Source: Carposina sasakii
Taxonomy: Eukaryota > Arthropoda > Insecta > Lepidoptera > Carposinidae
Assembly (NCBI GenBank): GCA_014607495.2
Contig: CP053172.1
Coordinates: forward strand, 2,556,888-2,620,887
Direction of reading: 5' to 3'
DNA length: 64,000 bases
The first letter of the stretch is position 1. Every line of letters begins with the position of its first letter. Below are positions 21,379 through 31,377 of the stretch, one piece after another. The notes below the pieces were generated by a model. That model was given only the letters and a program-made list of their open reading frames with translations. It did not search any database and was not told the origin of the DNA. Position numbers and translations under genes: made by a program.

Positions 21379-21935
21379 TTATATATATATATATATATAT
21401 GTTTGTTTCACACTCATAATTTTAGTCTCCTTATATACTTTATTTGTTGAAGTTAGAAAATCGTAGTGGAATAGTATTTTTATAAATTTGTTTTGAGCAA
21501 TTTGAATTGCATCCAGATTTGTCTTAGCAGTAGTACCCCAAACCTCTATAAGATAATCTATATGAGGTTTAAATAAGGAATTGTAGATAGTATATTTTAC
21601 TCTTTTTGGAAAACACCCAGCAATATTTCGTAAGATCCCAATACCAGATGCTAATTTGTTACGTAATTTGTAAACATGCGGTCTGAAAGTAAGGTGGTTA
21701 TCAAGTAGCAAACCGAGATATTTTTCACTATCCGTTTTGTGTAACATTTCATTATTGATCGTAAGAGGATCATGACTACCGATTTTTTTTTATTTTTTGC
21801 TGAGAATATGATATAGCTTGTTTTATTTACATTTATCGTAAGTAGATTACTTTGAAACCAAATATTAAGTTTATTTAGGTCATCTTGTGCATTTACAACA
21901 ATATCATCGATCGATTTGCCAAAGTAAATTTCATT
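21379..21935 (-). pseudogene. Jockey-type LINE reverse-transcriptase fragment
   Basis: On the minus strand the sequence reads DDLNKLNIWFQSNLLTINVNKT, then (after a frame break near 21780) LHKTDSEKYLGLLLDNHLTF, LRNIAGCFPKR, LFKPHIDYLIEVWG and IQIAQNKFIK. This is the region just after the catalytic RT motifs in Jockey/CR1-like LINEs. It is 5'-truncated and ends near a TA microsatellite (21381-21400). It lies between the transposase gene and the acidic exon and probably inserted into that element. Confidence 0.65.
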
Positions 21936-22014
21936 GAATTATATTAAATTGAATTATGCTGATATTCATTAATTTATCAAATTAATTTATTCGAATTATT
22001 GTTTTTCCTTTCAG

Positions 22015-22200
22015 ACTATTATTATATTATATTATATTACTGAACAAGAAGGAGCAATTGAAAACGTTGAGAGAGAAGAAATGGAAGAAACTGAGGAAGA
22101 AGAAGAGGAAGATGAAAGAGAATTTGATTTTTCTGACGACAGCAGTGAGGAATCTGAATATGAATCAGATGCTTCTACAAATTCTGATAATGGCGAATGA
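22015..22200 (+). CDS. Acidic C-terminal exon of an element-encoded protein
   Basis: A TTTTTCCTTTCAG acceptor at 22014 leads into an open frame that becomes strongly acidic (EEMEETEEEEEEDEREFDF, then DDSSEESEYESD) and stops at TGA 22198-22200. The nuclease/Cys8 gene in the palindrome ends the same way, with a long Glu run followed by Asp/Glu and a stop. In both places the exon is followed by the same downstream sequence (AAATTGATTT-AGGTCGCT). I infer that this is the remnant last exon of the same gene type; the rest of that gene is missing here. Confidence 0.4.
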   Translation, partial: TIIILYYITEQEGAIENVEREEMEETEEEEEEDEREFDFSDDSSEESEYESDASTNSDNGE

Positions 22201-22324
22201 GATGTTGATGTAATACTATTGATAATGTTTAAATAAACATAATTTATAACACATTTTATTTCTATTATATGTACATACTTGTACAATTAATTAATAATTC
22301 TCCTTCTCACATTCCTATCTCTTC

Positions 22325-22500
22325 AAATTGCATATAGATAAAAATAGATTAAACCGATAATTTTTATAAATAAATTGATTTAAGGTCGCTCAAAATTGAT
22401 GATAAGAGTAATTAAAATAATATATTCAATAAAAAAAAAGAGTCAGCAGAATATTTGAAGAGGGGAAAAGTCGTCAGCCGGCTCGCAGACAGCAGTTAGA
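22325..22500 (+). repeat. Subterminal repeat of the Academ-like element, first copy
   Basis: Similar to 25215-25380 and to the palindrome arms at 31905-32045. It carries AAATTGATTTAAGGTCGCTC, then GAGTCAGCAGAAT and AGTCGTCAGCC. The mariner at 22506 sits between this copy and the next. Confidence 0.55.
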
Positions 22501-22505
22501 TTATA

Positions 22506-25212
22506 CAGGGTGTCCAAGAACCTGGCGTCCAACTGGATTCCCACGATGCCCCAAGTTCTAACAGTACTCAGAAAAATATTTTAAAAAATCCACCCCATGT
22601 ACTTACAGAATTATACTGATTTCAAAAAAAAGGGGGAAATGAGCATCCTGTGACATACTTTTGAATGCTGTGACTGCTAATGCTGATAATTTCGATATTT
22701 ATTGGAGGTTTTGTAATCTAGGGTATTGCTGTGTCTAAATAGAATGTAAAAATAAAGTACTTATTGTACCATTTTAAAATAAAATATTATTTTAACTAAA
22801 GGTGATATGGAAAACTATTGAATTTCGCAACTTTGACCGACTGTAGTGTAAAAAAAATGTACCAAAATAGTATGGCAAGTGACGTCAAATTTTGACGCGT
22901 TTATTCCTCTTTTTAAAAAGGTATAATACTTACACATTAATTTGAAAAAAAAAATTTTTGATAATATTTTTACTCAACAACCCAATTTTTACGATGTCTT
23001 ACAGAATTCTTAGAAAGAAAAATTTACGACGAATTGAATCTAACCTCTAAAGAATTACTATTGTATGCTCATAAAAATAACAACAGGCCTCTCAAAAAAC
23101 AGGTTAGACCGTAAGGGACGGTATGTGCATGCATCTCACCATAGTGATTCGTTATTACAACAGGAGGGAGCAAGACAGAAACTATCTTTGCGATTTGCTG
23201 GTTCTTCTTTATGGTACCCCATTATTCAGGTAAGAGTGAGGGAGAAAAAGGTTAGAGATGCGAGTGAGATAGATAGTGACGCTATCTGGGATCGTGCTAT
23301 TTAGGATAACAGTACGGTCAGTACGCGTCACTGCCTCCTGCCGTTACTACGCACCTCTCTCTTATTGTTACCATTGATCACGTACTACGATTTAAAGCTT
23401 TGTTTATTGGACTCGATTACTCTTTGTGCTCTGGACTTTGAAACGAACTCTTTACGACGACCTTTGCCTGTGTTTGGACAGTTTGTGTTTTGTGTGTGCT
23501 ACCATGGCGACCTACACTCCGCAAGAATACGCAAATATGCACTACATTTATGGAGAATGTAGAGGTAATGGACGAGCTGCAGCGAGACTTTACAGAGAAA
23601 GGTATCCGAGGGCTACGCGATATCCCGACCATCGAGTTTTCATTAATGTGCACAGATCACTATGTGACGGGCGGTTCCCCAATCAAGTAGCTGGTGAAGG
23701 ACGACCCGTAAATGACTTCATACGCGATGAAGTTTTAGAGGCGGTGTCAGCAAATCCAAGCATCTCTGTGCGAGGAATAGAAGCTGATACGGGGATACCG
23801 AAGAGCACAGCACACAGTATTCTCCAAAAAGAAGAATATCATCCGTACCACGTACAGCGAGTGCAAAGTCTTTTACCTCGAGACTATCCGAGCCGAGTCG
23901 CGTTTTGTGAAACAATCCTGCAAAAACATCGAGAAGACGAAAACTTTATCGACAAAATTTTGTGGTCAGATGAATCAACATTTAAGAAGGATGGCTACAT
24001 GAACCTACACAACTTGCACGAGTGGCATGTGGAAAATCCGCACTTGATGCGAGAAGATAGATCCCAGTACCGGTTCAAAGTGAACATGTGGACCGGTATT
24101 CTCTGTGGGAATATTATTGGTCCATTTGAGATGCCCGAGAATTTGACTGGCGAATCATATTTAAATTTTCTTCAAAATGATTTGCCAAACTTACTAGAAG
24201 AGACCCCACCAGATATGTGGTTCCAACACGACGGCTGTCCAGCACATTTTCGCGTATCCGTTAGAGAGTTTTTGGACGAGCAATACCCGAACAGGTGGAT
24301 TGGGCGATCAGGAACAATCCCGTGGCCAGCCCGCTCACCTGACTTAAATCCGCTGGATTTTTTTTTTCTGGGGAACTATGAAGGAGCTCGTTTATGCGAA
24401 GCCCATTAATGACATCGCTGACCTTCGTGAGAAGATAACACAAGCAGTGCAGGTGATACGTCAAAGAAGTTACTCGCGAAACATAAAGCGGTCCTTTTTA
24501 AGGAGAGTGAGAGCTTGTATTGCCGCGGGTGGTCAACATTTTGAACATTTATTGTAATAAAATATCTTTAAACTAACATTCTTTGCTTTTATTCTACTGG
24601 GAACCCATCTACCTGTGTGTATTTCCTTCTTGCTCACTCTTGGAACCGAAGTAAATAATAGTAGTAACATAACAGTTTCTAAGATAAGAAAGGGTCTGAC
24701 AGTTACCGTTAGTAGGTAGGCACTTCGTAAAAATTGGGTTGTTTAGTAAAAATATTATCAAAATTTTTTTTTTCAAATTAATGTGTAAGTATTATACCTT
24801 TTTAAAAAGAGGAATAAACGCGTCAAAATTTGACGTCACTTGCCATACTATTTTGGTACTTTTTTTTTACACTACAGTCGGTCAAAGTTGCGAAATTCAA
24901 TAGTTTTCCATATCACCTTTAGTTAAAATAATATTTTATTTTAAAATGGTACAATAAGTACTTTATTTTTACATTCTATTTAGACACAGCAATACCCTAG
25001 ATTACAAAAGCTCCAATAAATATCGAAATTATCAGCATTAGCAGTCACAGCATTCAAAAGTATGTCACAGGGTGCTCATTTCCCCTTTTTTTTTGAAATC
25101 AGTATAATTCTGTAAGTACATGGGGTGGATTTTTTAAAATATTTTTCTGAGTACTGTTAGAACTTGGGGCATCGTGGGAATCCAGTTGGACGCCAGGTTC
25201 TTGGACACCCTG
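22506..25212 (+). mobile_element. Mariner-family transposon (DD41D type) with 488-bp inverted repeats
   Basis: The ends CAGGGTGTCCAAGAACCTGG and its complement at 25193-25212 open inverted repeats of 488 bp (22506-22993) and 487 bp (24726-25212) that are nearly identical. TA flanks both sides (22504-22505 and 25213-25214). The unit is 2707 bp, longer than usual for mariners because of the long inverted repeats, and holds one transposase gene. Confidence 0.85.
23504..24557 (+). pseudogene. Mariner DD41D transposase, one-base frameshift
   Basis: ATG at 23504 (MATYTPQEY) follows a GCTACC context. Residues 1-120 form two helix-turn-helix units, the second reading GIEADTGIPKSTAHSIL. The catalytic triad is WSDESTF (Asp156), QHDGCPAHF (Asp243) and SPDLNPLDFF (Asp285); 41 residues separate the last two, which defines the DD41D ('rosa'-like) group. 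A run of ten T at 24358-24367 should have nine to keep frame. Past it, the correct frame reads FWGTMKELVYAKPINDI and ends GGQHFEHLL at the TAA 24555-24557. The sole defect is thus one extra T in a homopolymer, which could also be a sequencing error, so the copy may be functional. Similar ancestry but strong decay is seen in the copy at 57154. Confidence 0.85.
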
Positions 25213-25214
25213 TA

Positions 25215-25838
25215 TATGCCATATGAAAAAGATAAAAATGAGAATTTTTATAATCAAATTGATTTCAGGTCGCTTGAAAATTGATCGTAAGCATAATTTG
25301 AACAATGTATATAATGAAGAAAAGAATCAGCAGAGTAATTGACAGGGAGAAGGTCGTCAGTTGAATAATATAGATGGTTAATGCATACTCGGATTGAATA
25401 CCTGCTCGGCACATATAATCCCCTTGCTGACGATTTTACCCCTATCGATAGATTTGCTGAGGCTTTTTTTAATCATTTTTATAGCATAAAGAATAACCTG
25501 TATCAGTTTCATTCGACCGGAAATGAAATGAAAATAATTATTTTTAATATAGGTATATATAACCTGCTGACGTACAACCCGCCATTTTCTTCACAGCTGA
25601 CGGTTTCTATAATTATTATTATTGTTAAAACTACTGATGTGCAAATTTTCGGACGAACAGAAATAATTTTTGGATTATTTTTTTTTTGACATACTTGAAA
25701 TTCTCTCCCCACTCGCCCCACCCTTACTGGAGCTGCTGATGTTCGAGTTACTCAATGACTATCCATGAAAAGTACGTTATGACATTAATCAATCGACCAG
25801 AAATTATTTTGTAAAATGCAACGCTACCTCCCCGACTA
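25215..25838 (+). mobile_element. Right terminus of an Academ-like element
   Basis: Nearly identical to the right end of the 28412-32445 palindrome, from ATGAGAATTTTTATAATC through the GTCAGC/GCTGAC motif series to the terminal TGCAACGCTACCTCCCCGACTA. The following bases are TAA, matching a TWA-type 3-bp duplication. The matching left end is not visible; it may lie in the gap at 17543 or be deleted. The right flank is RTE LINE sequence. Confidence 0.6.
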
Positions 25839-25930
25839 TAATGACTGGATGGCAAAAACGGCAGATCGAGCCGCGTGGCGTGCTCCGGAGAGGCCTACGT
25901 CCAGCAGTGGACTGCAATACGCTGACGACG
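25839..25930 (+). pseudogene. RTE LINE C-terminal fragment
   Basis: Reads NDWMAKTADRAAWRA then PTSSSGLQYA, the same C-terminus as at 10484 with an internal deletion. It forms the insertion site of the element ending at 25838. Confidence 0.6.
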
Positions 25931-25993
25931 AAGTAAGGTAGGGAAGAAGCCCATGCCCGGCGACGGATAAGAGCTGATTGATGATGGACTCAC

Positions 25994-26496
25994 CCATATG
26001 CATCCTCGGATACTCGCGTAGTTCGGAGAACATCGTCTTGTAGACAGGCTGTATCGTCTGCAATATTGTTTAGTTGTTGTTGTTCAGTATTAATAACGCA
26101 CTGTTAGTTTTTATCATAACTACATATTATAATAAAACAAAGTCGCTTGCCGCTGTCTGTCCGTCCCTATGTATACTTAGATAATGCTTAGATCTTTCAA
26201 ACTAGGGAACGGATTTTGATGCGGTTTGTTTTTATAGATAGAGTGATTCACGAGGAAGGTTTATATGTATAGGATCAGCATTGCACCAGTGCGAAGCTGG
26301 GGCGGGTCGCTAGTCCATAAATAAATTCAAAAATCTTTCTACCAAAGACAATGGCTGTTTGGACATCGTTTCCTTTGCCTAACCTTTGTTATAAACCACA
26401 TACAAAAAAAAACACTTACAACTTGTGACGATGCCATAGCGGCTTTAAAAGCTGCCCTCGCATAGTCTCTGGCTCCAGATACTATGAATGCCGAAT
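25994..26496 (-). CDS. Two candidate exons of an unidentified host gene
   Basis: On the minus strand, 26496-26420 (acceptor TTGTAG, donor GTAAGT) and 26057-25994 (acceptor TTGCAG, donor GTGAGT) are both open in compatible phase. They read SAFIVSGARDYARAAFKAAM then SSQV, joined to TIQPVYKTMFSELREYPRMH then M. Codon use and composition look like real protein, unlike the surrounding AT-rich repeats, and the phases agree (first exon ends in phase 0, second begins in phase 0). I do not recognise the protein. No neighbouring exons were found; flanking introns would hold the RTE and Helitron-like sequences. It could be a decayed or chance exon pair. Confidence 0.4.
26125..26313 (+). mobile_element. 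Helitron-like non-autonomous repeat
   Basis: ATTATAATAAAACAAAGTCG, CTGTCTGTCCGTCCC and the end GGGGCGGGTCGCTAG before T are typical of lepidopteran short Helitron-like units. Confidence 0.45.
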
Positions 26497-26499
26497 CTA

Positions 26500-28092
26500 C
26501 AACCAGAAATAATACATCATACGACTAGTATAAGCCGCGCATATAAAGAATTGATCTGTAAATGGCAGTGACGTGTTATAGGTAAATGGCGTCCGCTCGC
26601 ATGCTATCTCGCTCACATCTATCGCGCGCCTATGGTCACACAGTCAAGTACGCGCTGCAAAAAATATTTTCTGGTTTCGCTTTGACTAATCTCATTGCTG
26701 TTGATAGTCTGAAAGCCTATTTTTTCATGTTTATTGCAGATTTACAATCGGTAATTATAATTACTTTGAGGTTACTCTTTCGAAGTAAATTTCCAGCGTA
26801 TTTTTTTGATAAAACGTGCTTATTAGAGTGTCTTTTATATAATGTGATATTTAGTAATGGTTTTACCAACCATACCTTTCGTCACCGCCGCCATTTTCAA
26901 ATCAATTCTTTATCTGCGCAGCTTATACGAGTACCTTAATAAATATACAACACTTAATACACTTAATAATAAATATACAACCGCTGCCATCCTAGTCACG
27001 GGCCACTGAATTTATTAATTATATGGATTTTAATGCTGTCAACGTATGTTGATTGGCTCAAAAGAACGTACGTTGTTCCTGCGCTGAGCCTGATCGCTCT
27101 CCGGTCGCGTCGGCTTTCCGTCCCATCGGACTATAGTGTATGCACATCTTCCGCGCAGTTGTCAAATTACGCGCCGCGACCGAAATACGGTCTGGAGGAG
27201 ATCATCGTCATTTTACTTTTATCGAAAATAAAACATGCTTTTCTTTCTACAGACACGTCCATGGTACGCGAAATCAGTCGTATAGTTTTGAATTTCCGTA
27301 TAGTAACGCCTGATACAATTCCATGTTTTACTTATTTTGTCAAATGATATCAGGAAAATGCTGGATACCAAGGCTGGCCTAGGACATAGGACAATGGGCG
27401 TTTTTCAACTAGATGACAGGGCCACGGCTTTTTTGGAAGCAAAAATGTATTAAATAGCATAGCTGGTTTTTCCGCTAGACGACACGACACGGCCTTTCTA
27501 TTAGATGACGAAAAGCCGTGGTCGTGCCGTCAAATGGAAATTGCCATTGTGGTAGAGATGAGGAGGCTTTTACCCAGCAGTAGCTGGCTGAAATTGGTAT
27601 AGAAGTTTTAATCTCTTACCGTACAAGTAATCATGAACCCGCATTTTGGCGACATGCCGTCGCGGTCTTTCATATAAGACCTCACTGCTCATCTTCCTTT
27701 ATTCTGTTAGCACATGCAACTGATAATTAATTTACAGATAGCATCGTATGATAACTTGATGCAAAAACCACGGAATGTTTATCTATGGATCAAACTTGAC
27801 GGTTGCTAGGTAGCGTTGACGATTGACAGTGTTGCTATAGTTTATATCATAGTATAGTCTGATTTACACGAGGCCAGTGTTGTTGGTAGCAGGAACTTGG
27901 TATACTCGTATATAAATAAACTTTCTCTCTATTTCTTTGGTTGGTAGTTTCCTAATGTTGGCCCTAGAGAGTGAAGTAAACACTTGTAGATTGCGACTGA
28001 CTATTGATCTACCCACATATACCTTATTATTACATCTTTCTCCTTAATTTTGAAAGCACAAACCATCTTTAACAAAAATACATATTCATATA
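26500..28092. other. Spacer, no confirmed gene
   Basis: Open frames at 26586-26939 and 27033-27347 have no recognisable features. A 170-bp imperfect foldback at about 27386-27556 has GGGCCACGGCTTTT on one side and AAAAGCCGTGGTC on the other. The rest is AT-rich. Confidence 0.4.
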
Positions 28093-29538
28093 CAGGTGTT
28101 TTTTGGTCGTCAACGTTCCCGAAAACTACGGAATCTCCTCATCATCACGATCATTTTTCTCCATGGAAGCATACCTGGGAAGTGTCTGGTTTCCAAAATA
28201 TTAGGGTCCAAAGTTGAGTAAATAGACTGCATTTTTCTGCATAAATGCACATAGACGCGCGTAGCAGGATTTTTTCACGAAAAATAATTAATATCTGTCT
28301 ATAAAAAAACTAACATAAACACTAGACACTATAAATTTCGCACGATCAAGGAATTTAAAAAAAATTTAAAAAAAAAAAAAATTTCCCAGCATTTTTTTTG
28401 ACATAAACTTATAGTCCGGGAGGTAGCGTTGCATTTTTGATGGTGATTTTAGGCCGATCGATTTTGAGTGCAATTGATAGTTTAGATGAGGACATCAATT
28501 GAATTGAGCGTCAGCAGGCGCACTCAGGGTGGGGCGAGTGGGGAGAGAATTTCAAGTATGTCAAAAAAAAAAATCCAAAAATTATTTCTGGTCGTCCGAA
28601 AATTTGCACATCAGTAGTTTTAACAATAATAATAATTATAGAAACCGTCAGCTGTGAAGAAAATGGCGGGTTGTACGTCAGCAGGTTATATATACCTATA
28701 TTAAAAATAATTATTTTCATTTCATTTCCGGTCGAATGAAACTGATACAGGTTATTCTTTATGCTATAAAAATGATAAAAAAAAGCGTCAGCAGATCTAT
28801 CGATAGGGGTAAAATCGTCAGCAAGGGGATTATATGTGCCGAGCAGGTATTCAATCCGAGTATGCATTAACCATCTATATTATTCAACTGACGACCTTCT
28901 CCCTGTCAATTACTCTGCTGATTCTTTTCTTCATTATATACATTGTTCAAATTATGCTTACGATCAATTTTCAAGCGACCTGAAATCAATTTGATTATAA
29001 AAATTCTCATTTTTTAGTCCAGTCAAATTAGCTACAAAAATAGGGGTAAGGTTACATTAATTCGCACCTTGCTAAAAATTTGCATGAATGTTGGGAACAC
29101 CATTACATACAATTTGTCAATTATCCACATCAATCCAATGTGTGGAAATTTTTTTATTGAAGGTCAAATGTTGCAAAAATCGGTTTTTTGAGTTTTCCAG
29201 CTAAACGGTAAGTTCTATCATGAAAATAGGTGAGACAAAAATTATTCATCATCCAATTATCTACAAAAATTGTTCATACACTTTTTTTCCTAAGAATCGC
29301 CATTTCGGAGATATAGCGATGCAAAATGTTGAAAAAGTTGTGTTATTCATAATATGCACACGTTTCCGCGCCACCCGTGAGGTAGTGTACATGACGCGTT
29401 TTTTTTACGTGGTTTCCCCGGTAGGCCTATTCCACGATCTATTGTGGTTCTGTTGAGTTAAAAAACTATTTTATTAAATTTAAAATGGTACTATAGTAAA
29501 TGACAAGAGCGGTGTAAGTAATGAGTAAATTGAAAAAA

Positions 29539-30403
29539 TTATTCGTCTGTTAGATACTCGTTTAATGGAACATAATCCATACTGTCTTGCACTTCTTCTC
29601 CTTCTTCTTCTTCTTCTTCTTCTTCTTCTTCTTCTTCTTCCTGCTGGGTACAAATAAATTGTTCAAAGAGCGATGCATCAGATGTCTCCTCGCCTATATC
29701 GTAAGAATCCTCTTCTTCTGGCGATTGAACATTGGAGCACGATTGGCCTCGACAACTGATACATGCTAATGAACAAAACAACCCAACTTTTTTACAGCCG
29801 CATTTAGCATTACACCCCGTTTTGCAATTGCAAAAAATTGAATTGAGGAGTTTTTCCGGTGCAGGAGGGAGTAAAGTCTGAACTGGTTCCAATATATTGT
29901 CAATTAACTTCCAACCCCAGTCTTCTGGGTTTAGTTTATTACCGAGCCATACTTGAACTTGATAATATACCCGAAATAGATGTTGATAAGCAGAAGCAGA
30001 GGTTGGAGGAAGACAAGCTAATTGTACTTGTTTTTTTTTTATGCGTATTTTTTGCAAAAGATAAGTATCGAAACTTATCTAAGCACGTAATTTTTTTTGG
30101 AGCTCCGTAAACGGAAAGAAGAAAGCGAATTCCGTTGGTGATTACAGCTTGTGGAGTAGAGGTACTTTCTTTGAAAACGTCAGCACAATCAACTAAATCT
30201 TGTCTCTCAAACAATTTCAAAACTGATTTTTTACCTCTCCTGAAAAATGCTGATGTCGTGTCGCAACCAGTTACTGCATGTAGAAATAAGATATGATTTT
30301 GGCATTTTGAAAAAGCAGATAAACTCTTGGATGAATATATTTTTGATTGTTGTTCAGCTTTCCCAGGTTTTAAAAAATAAATAATTTTTTCGGTTGGCGT
30401 TCG
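29539..30403 (-). pseudogene. XPG/PIN-like nuclease and Cys8 (CXC) zinc-finger protein, left-arm copy
   Basis: The minus strand reads PTEKIIYFLKPGKAEQQ, then FLHAVTGCDTTSAFF, LLSVYGAPKKITCLDKFRYL, LPPTSASAYQHLFRVYYQVQ and PEDWGWK, followed by the finger CNCKTGCNAKCGCKKV...CSLACISC (eight cysteines). A Glu run and the stop at 29539-29541 end it. The nuclease N-terminal half is missing because the palindrome arm begins at 30403. One frameshift: ten A/T instead of nine at 30031-30040. Loss of the N-terminal part means no product could be made from this arm alone. Confidence 0.7.
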
Positions 30404-30404
30404 G

Positions 30405-31377
30405 CGCAAGCTGATAATGATGCTGATGTCCTGATAGTTGAAACAGCAATAGAACAATTTAACTCGACAAATCCAACTATTGTTGTTGGTGAAGATGTTG
30501 ATTTGTTGGTATTACTTACTGCTCGAACGCCAACCGAAAAAATTATTTATTTTTTAAAACCTGGGAAAGCTGAACAACAATCAAAAATATATTCATCCAA
30601 GAGTTTATCTGCTTTTTCAAAATGCCAAAATCATATCTTATTTCTACATGCAGTAACTGGTTGCGACACGACATCAGCATTTTTCAGGAGAGGTAAAAAA
30701 TCAGTTTTGAAATTGTTTGAGAGACAAGATTTAGTTGATTGTGCTGACGTTTTCAAAGAAAGTACCTCTACTCCACAAGCTGTAATCACCAACGGAATTC
30801 GCTTTCTTCTTCCGTTTACGGAGCTCCAAAAAAAATTACGTGCTTAGATAAGTTTCGATACTTATCTTTTGCAAAAAATACGCATAAAAAAAAACAAGTA
30901 CAATTAGCTTGTCTTCCTCCAACCTCTGCTTCTGCTTATCAACATCTATTTCGGGTATATTATCAAGTTCAAGTATGGCTCGGTAATAAACTAAACCCAG
31001 AAGACTGGGGTTGGAAGTTAATTGACAATATATTGGAACCAGTTCAGACTTTACTCCCTCCTGCACCGGAAAAACTCCTCAATTCAATTTTTTGCAATTG
31101 CAAAACGGGGTGTAATGCTAAATGCGGCTGTAAAAAAGTTGGGTTGTTTTGTTCATTAGCATGTATCAGTTGTCGAGGCCAATCGTGCTCCAATGTTCAA
31201 TCGCCAGAAGAAGAGGATTCTTACGATATAGGCGAGGAGACATCTGATGCATCGCTCTTTGAACAATTTATTTGTACCCAGCAGGAAGAAGAAGAAGAAG
31301 AAGAAAAAGAAGAAGGAGAAGAAGTGCAAGACAGTATGGATTATGTTCCATTAAACGAGTATCTATCAGACGAATAA
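30405..31377 (+). pseudogene. XPG/PIN-like nuclease and Cys8 (CXC) zinc-finger protein, right-arm copy
   Basis: This copy extends through the loop, adding ADNDADVLIVETAIEQF and VVGEDVDLLVLLTA, the acidic motifs of FEN/XPG-like (PIN-fold) nucleases. From PTEKIIYFLKPG on it matches the left arm through GCDTTSAFF and the Cys8 finger to the acidic tail and stop (31375-31377). It has a one-T deletion near 30811 that the left arm lacks, while its nine-A run at 30886-30894 is in frame, unlike the left arm. The start of the protein is absent. Each arm therefore broke independently after copying from a source whose frame was intact over this part. Confidence 0.7.

Noticed and set aside
22032..22286. 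Serine-rich minus-strand frame
   Set aside because: Complement of the acidic exon; Glu/Asp codons read backwards give Ser.
29587..29769. Poly-Phe plus-strand frame
   Set aside because: Produced by the (CTT)n complement of the Glu run in the nuclease gene.
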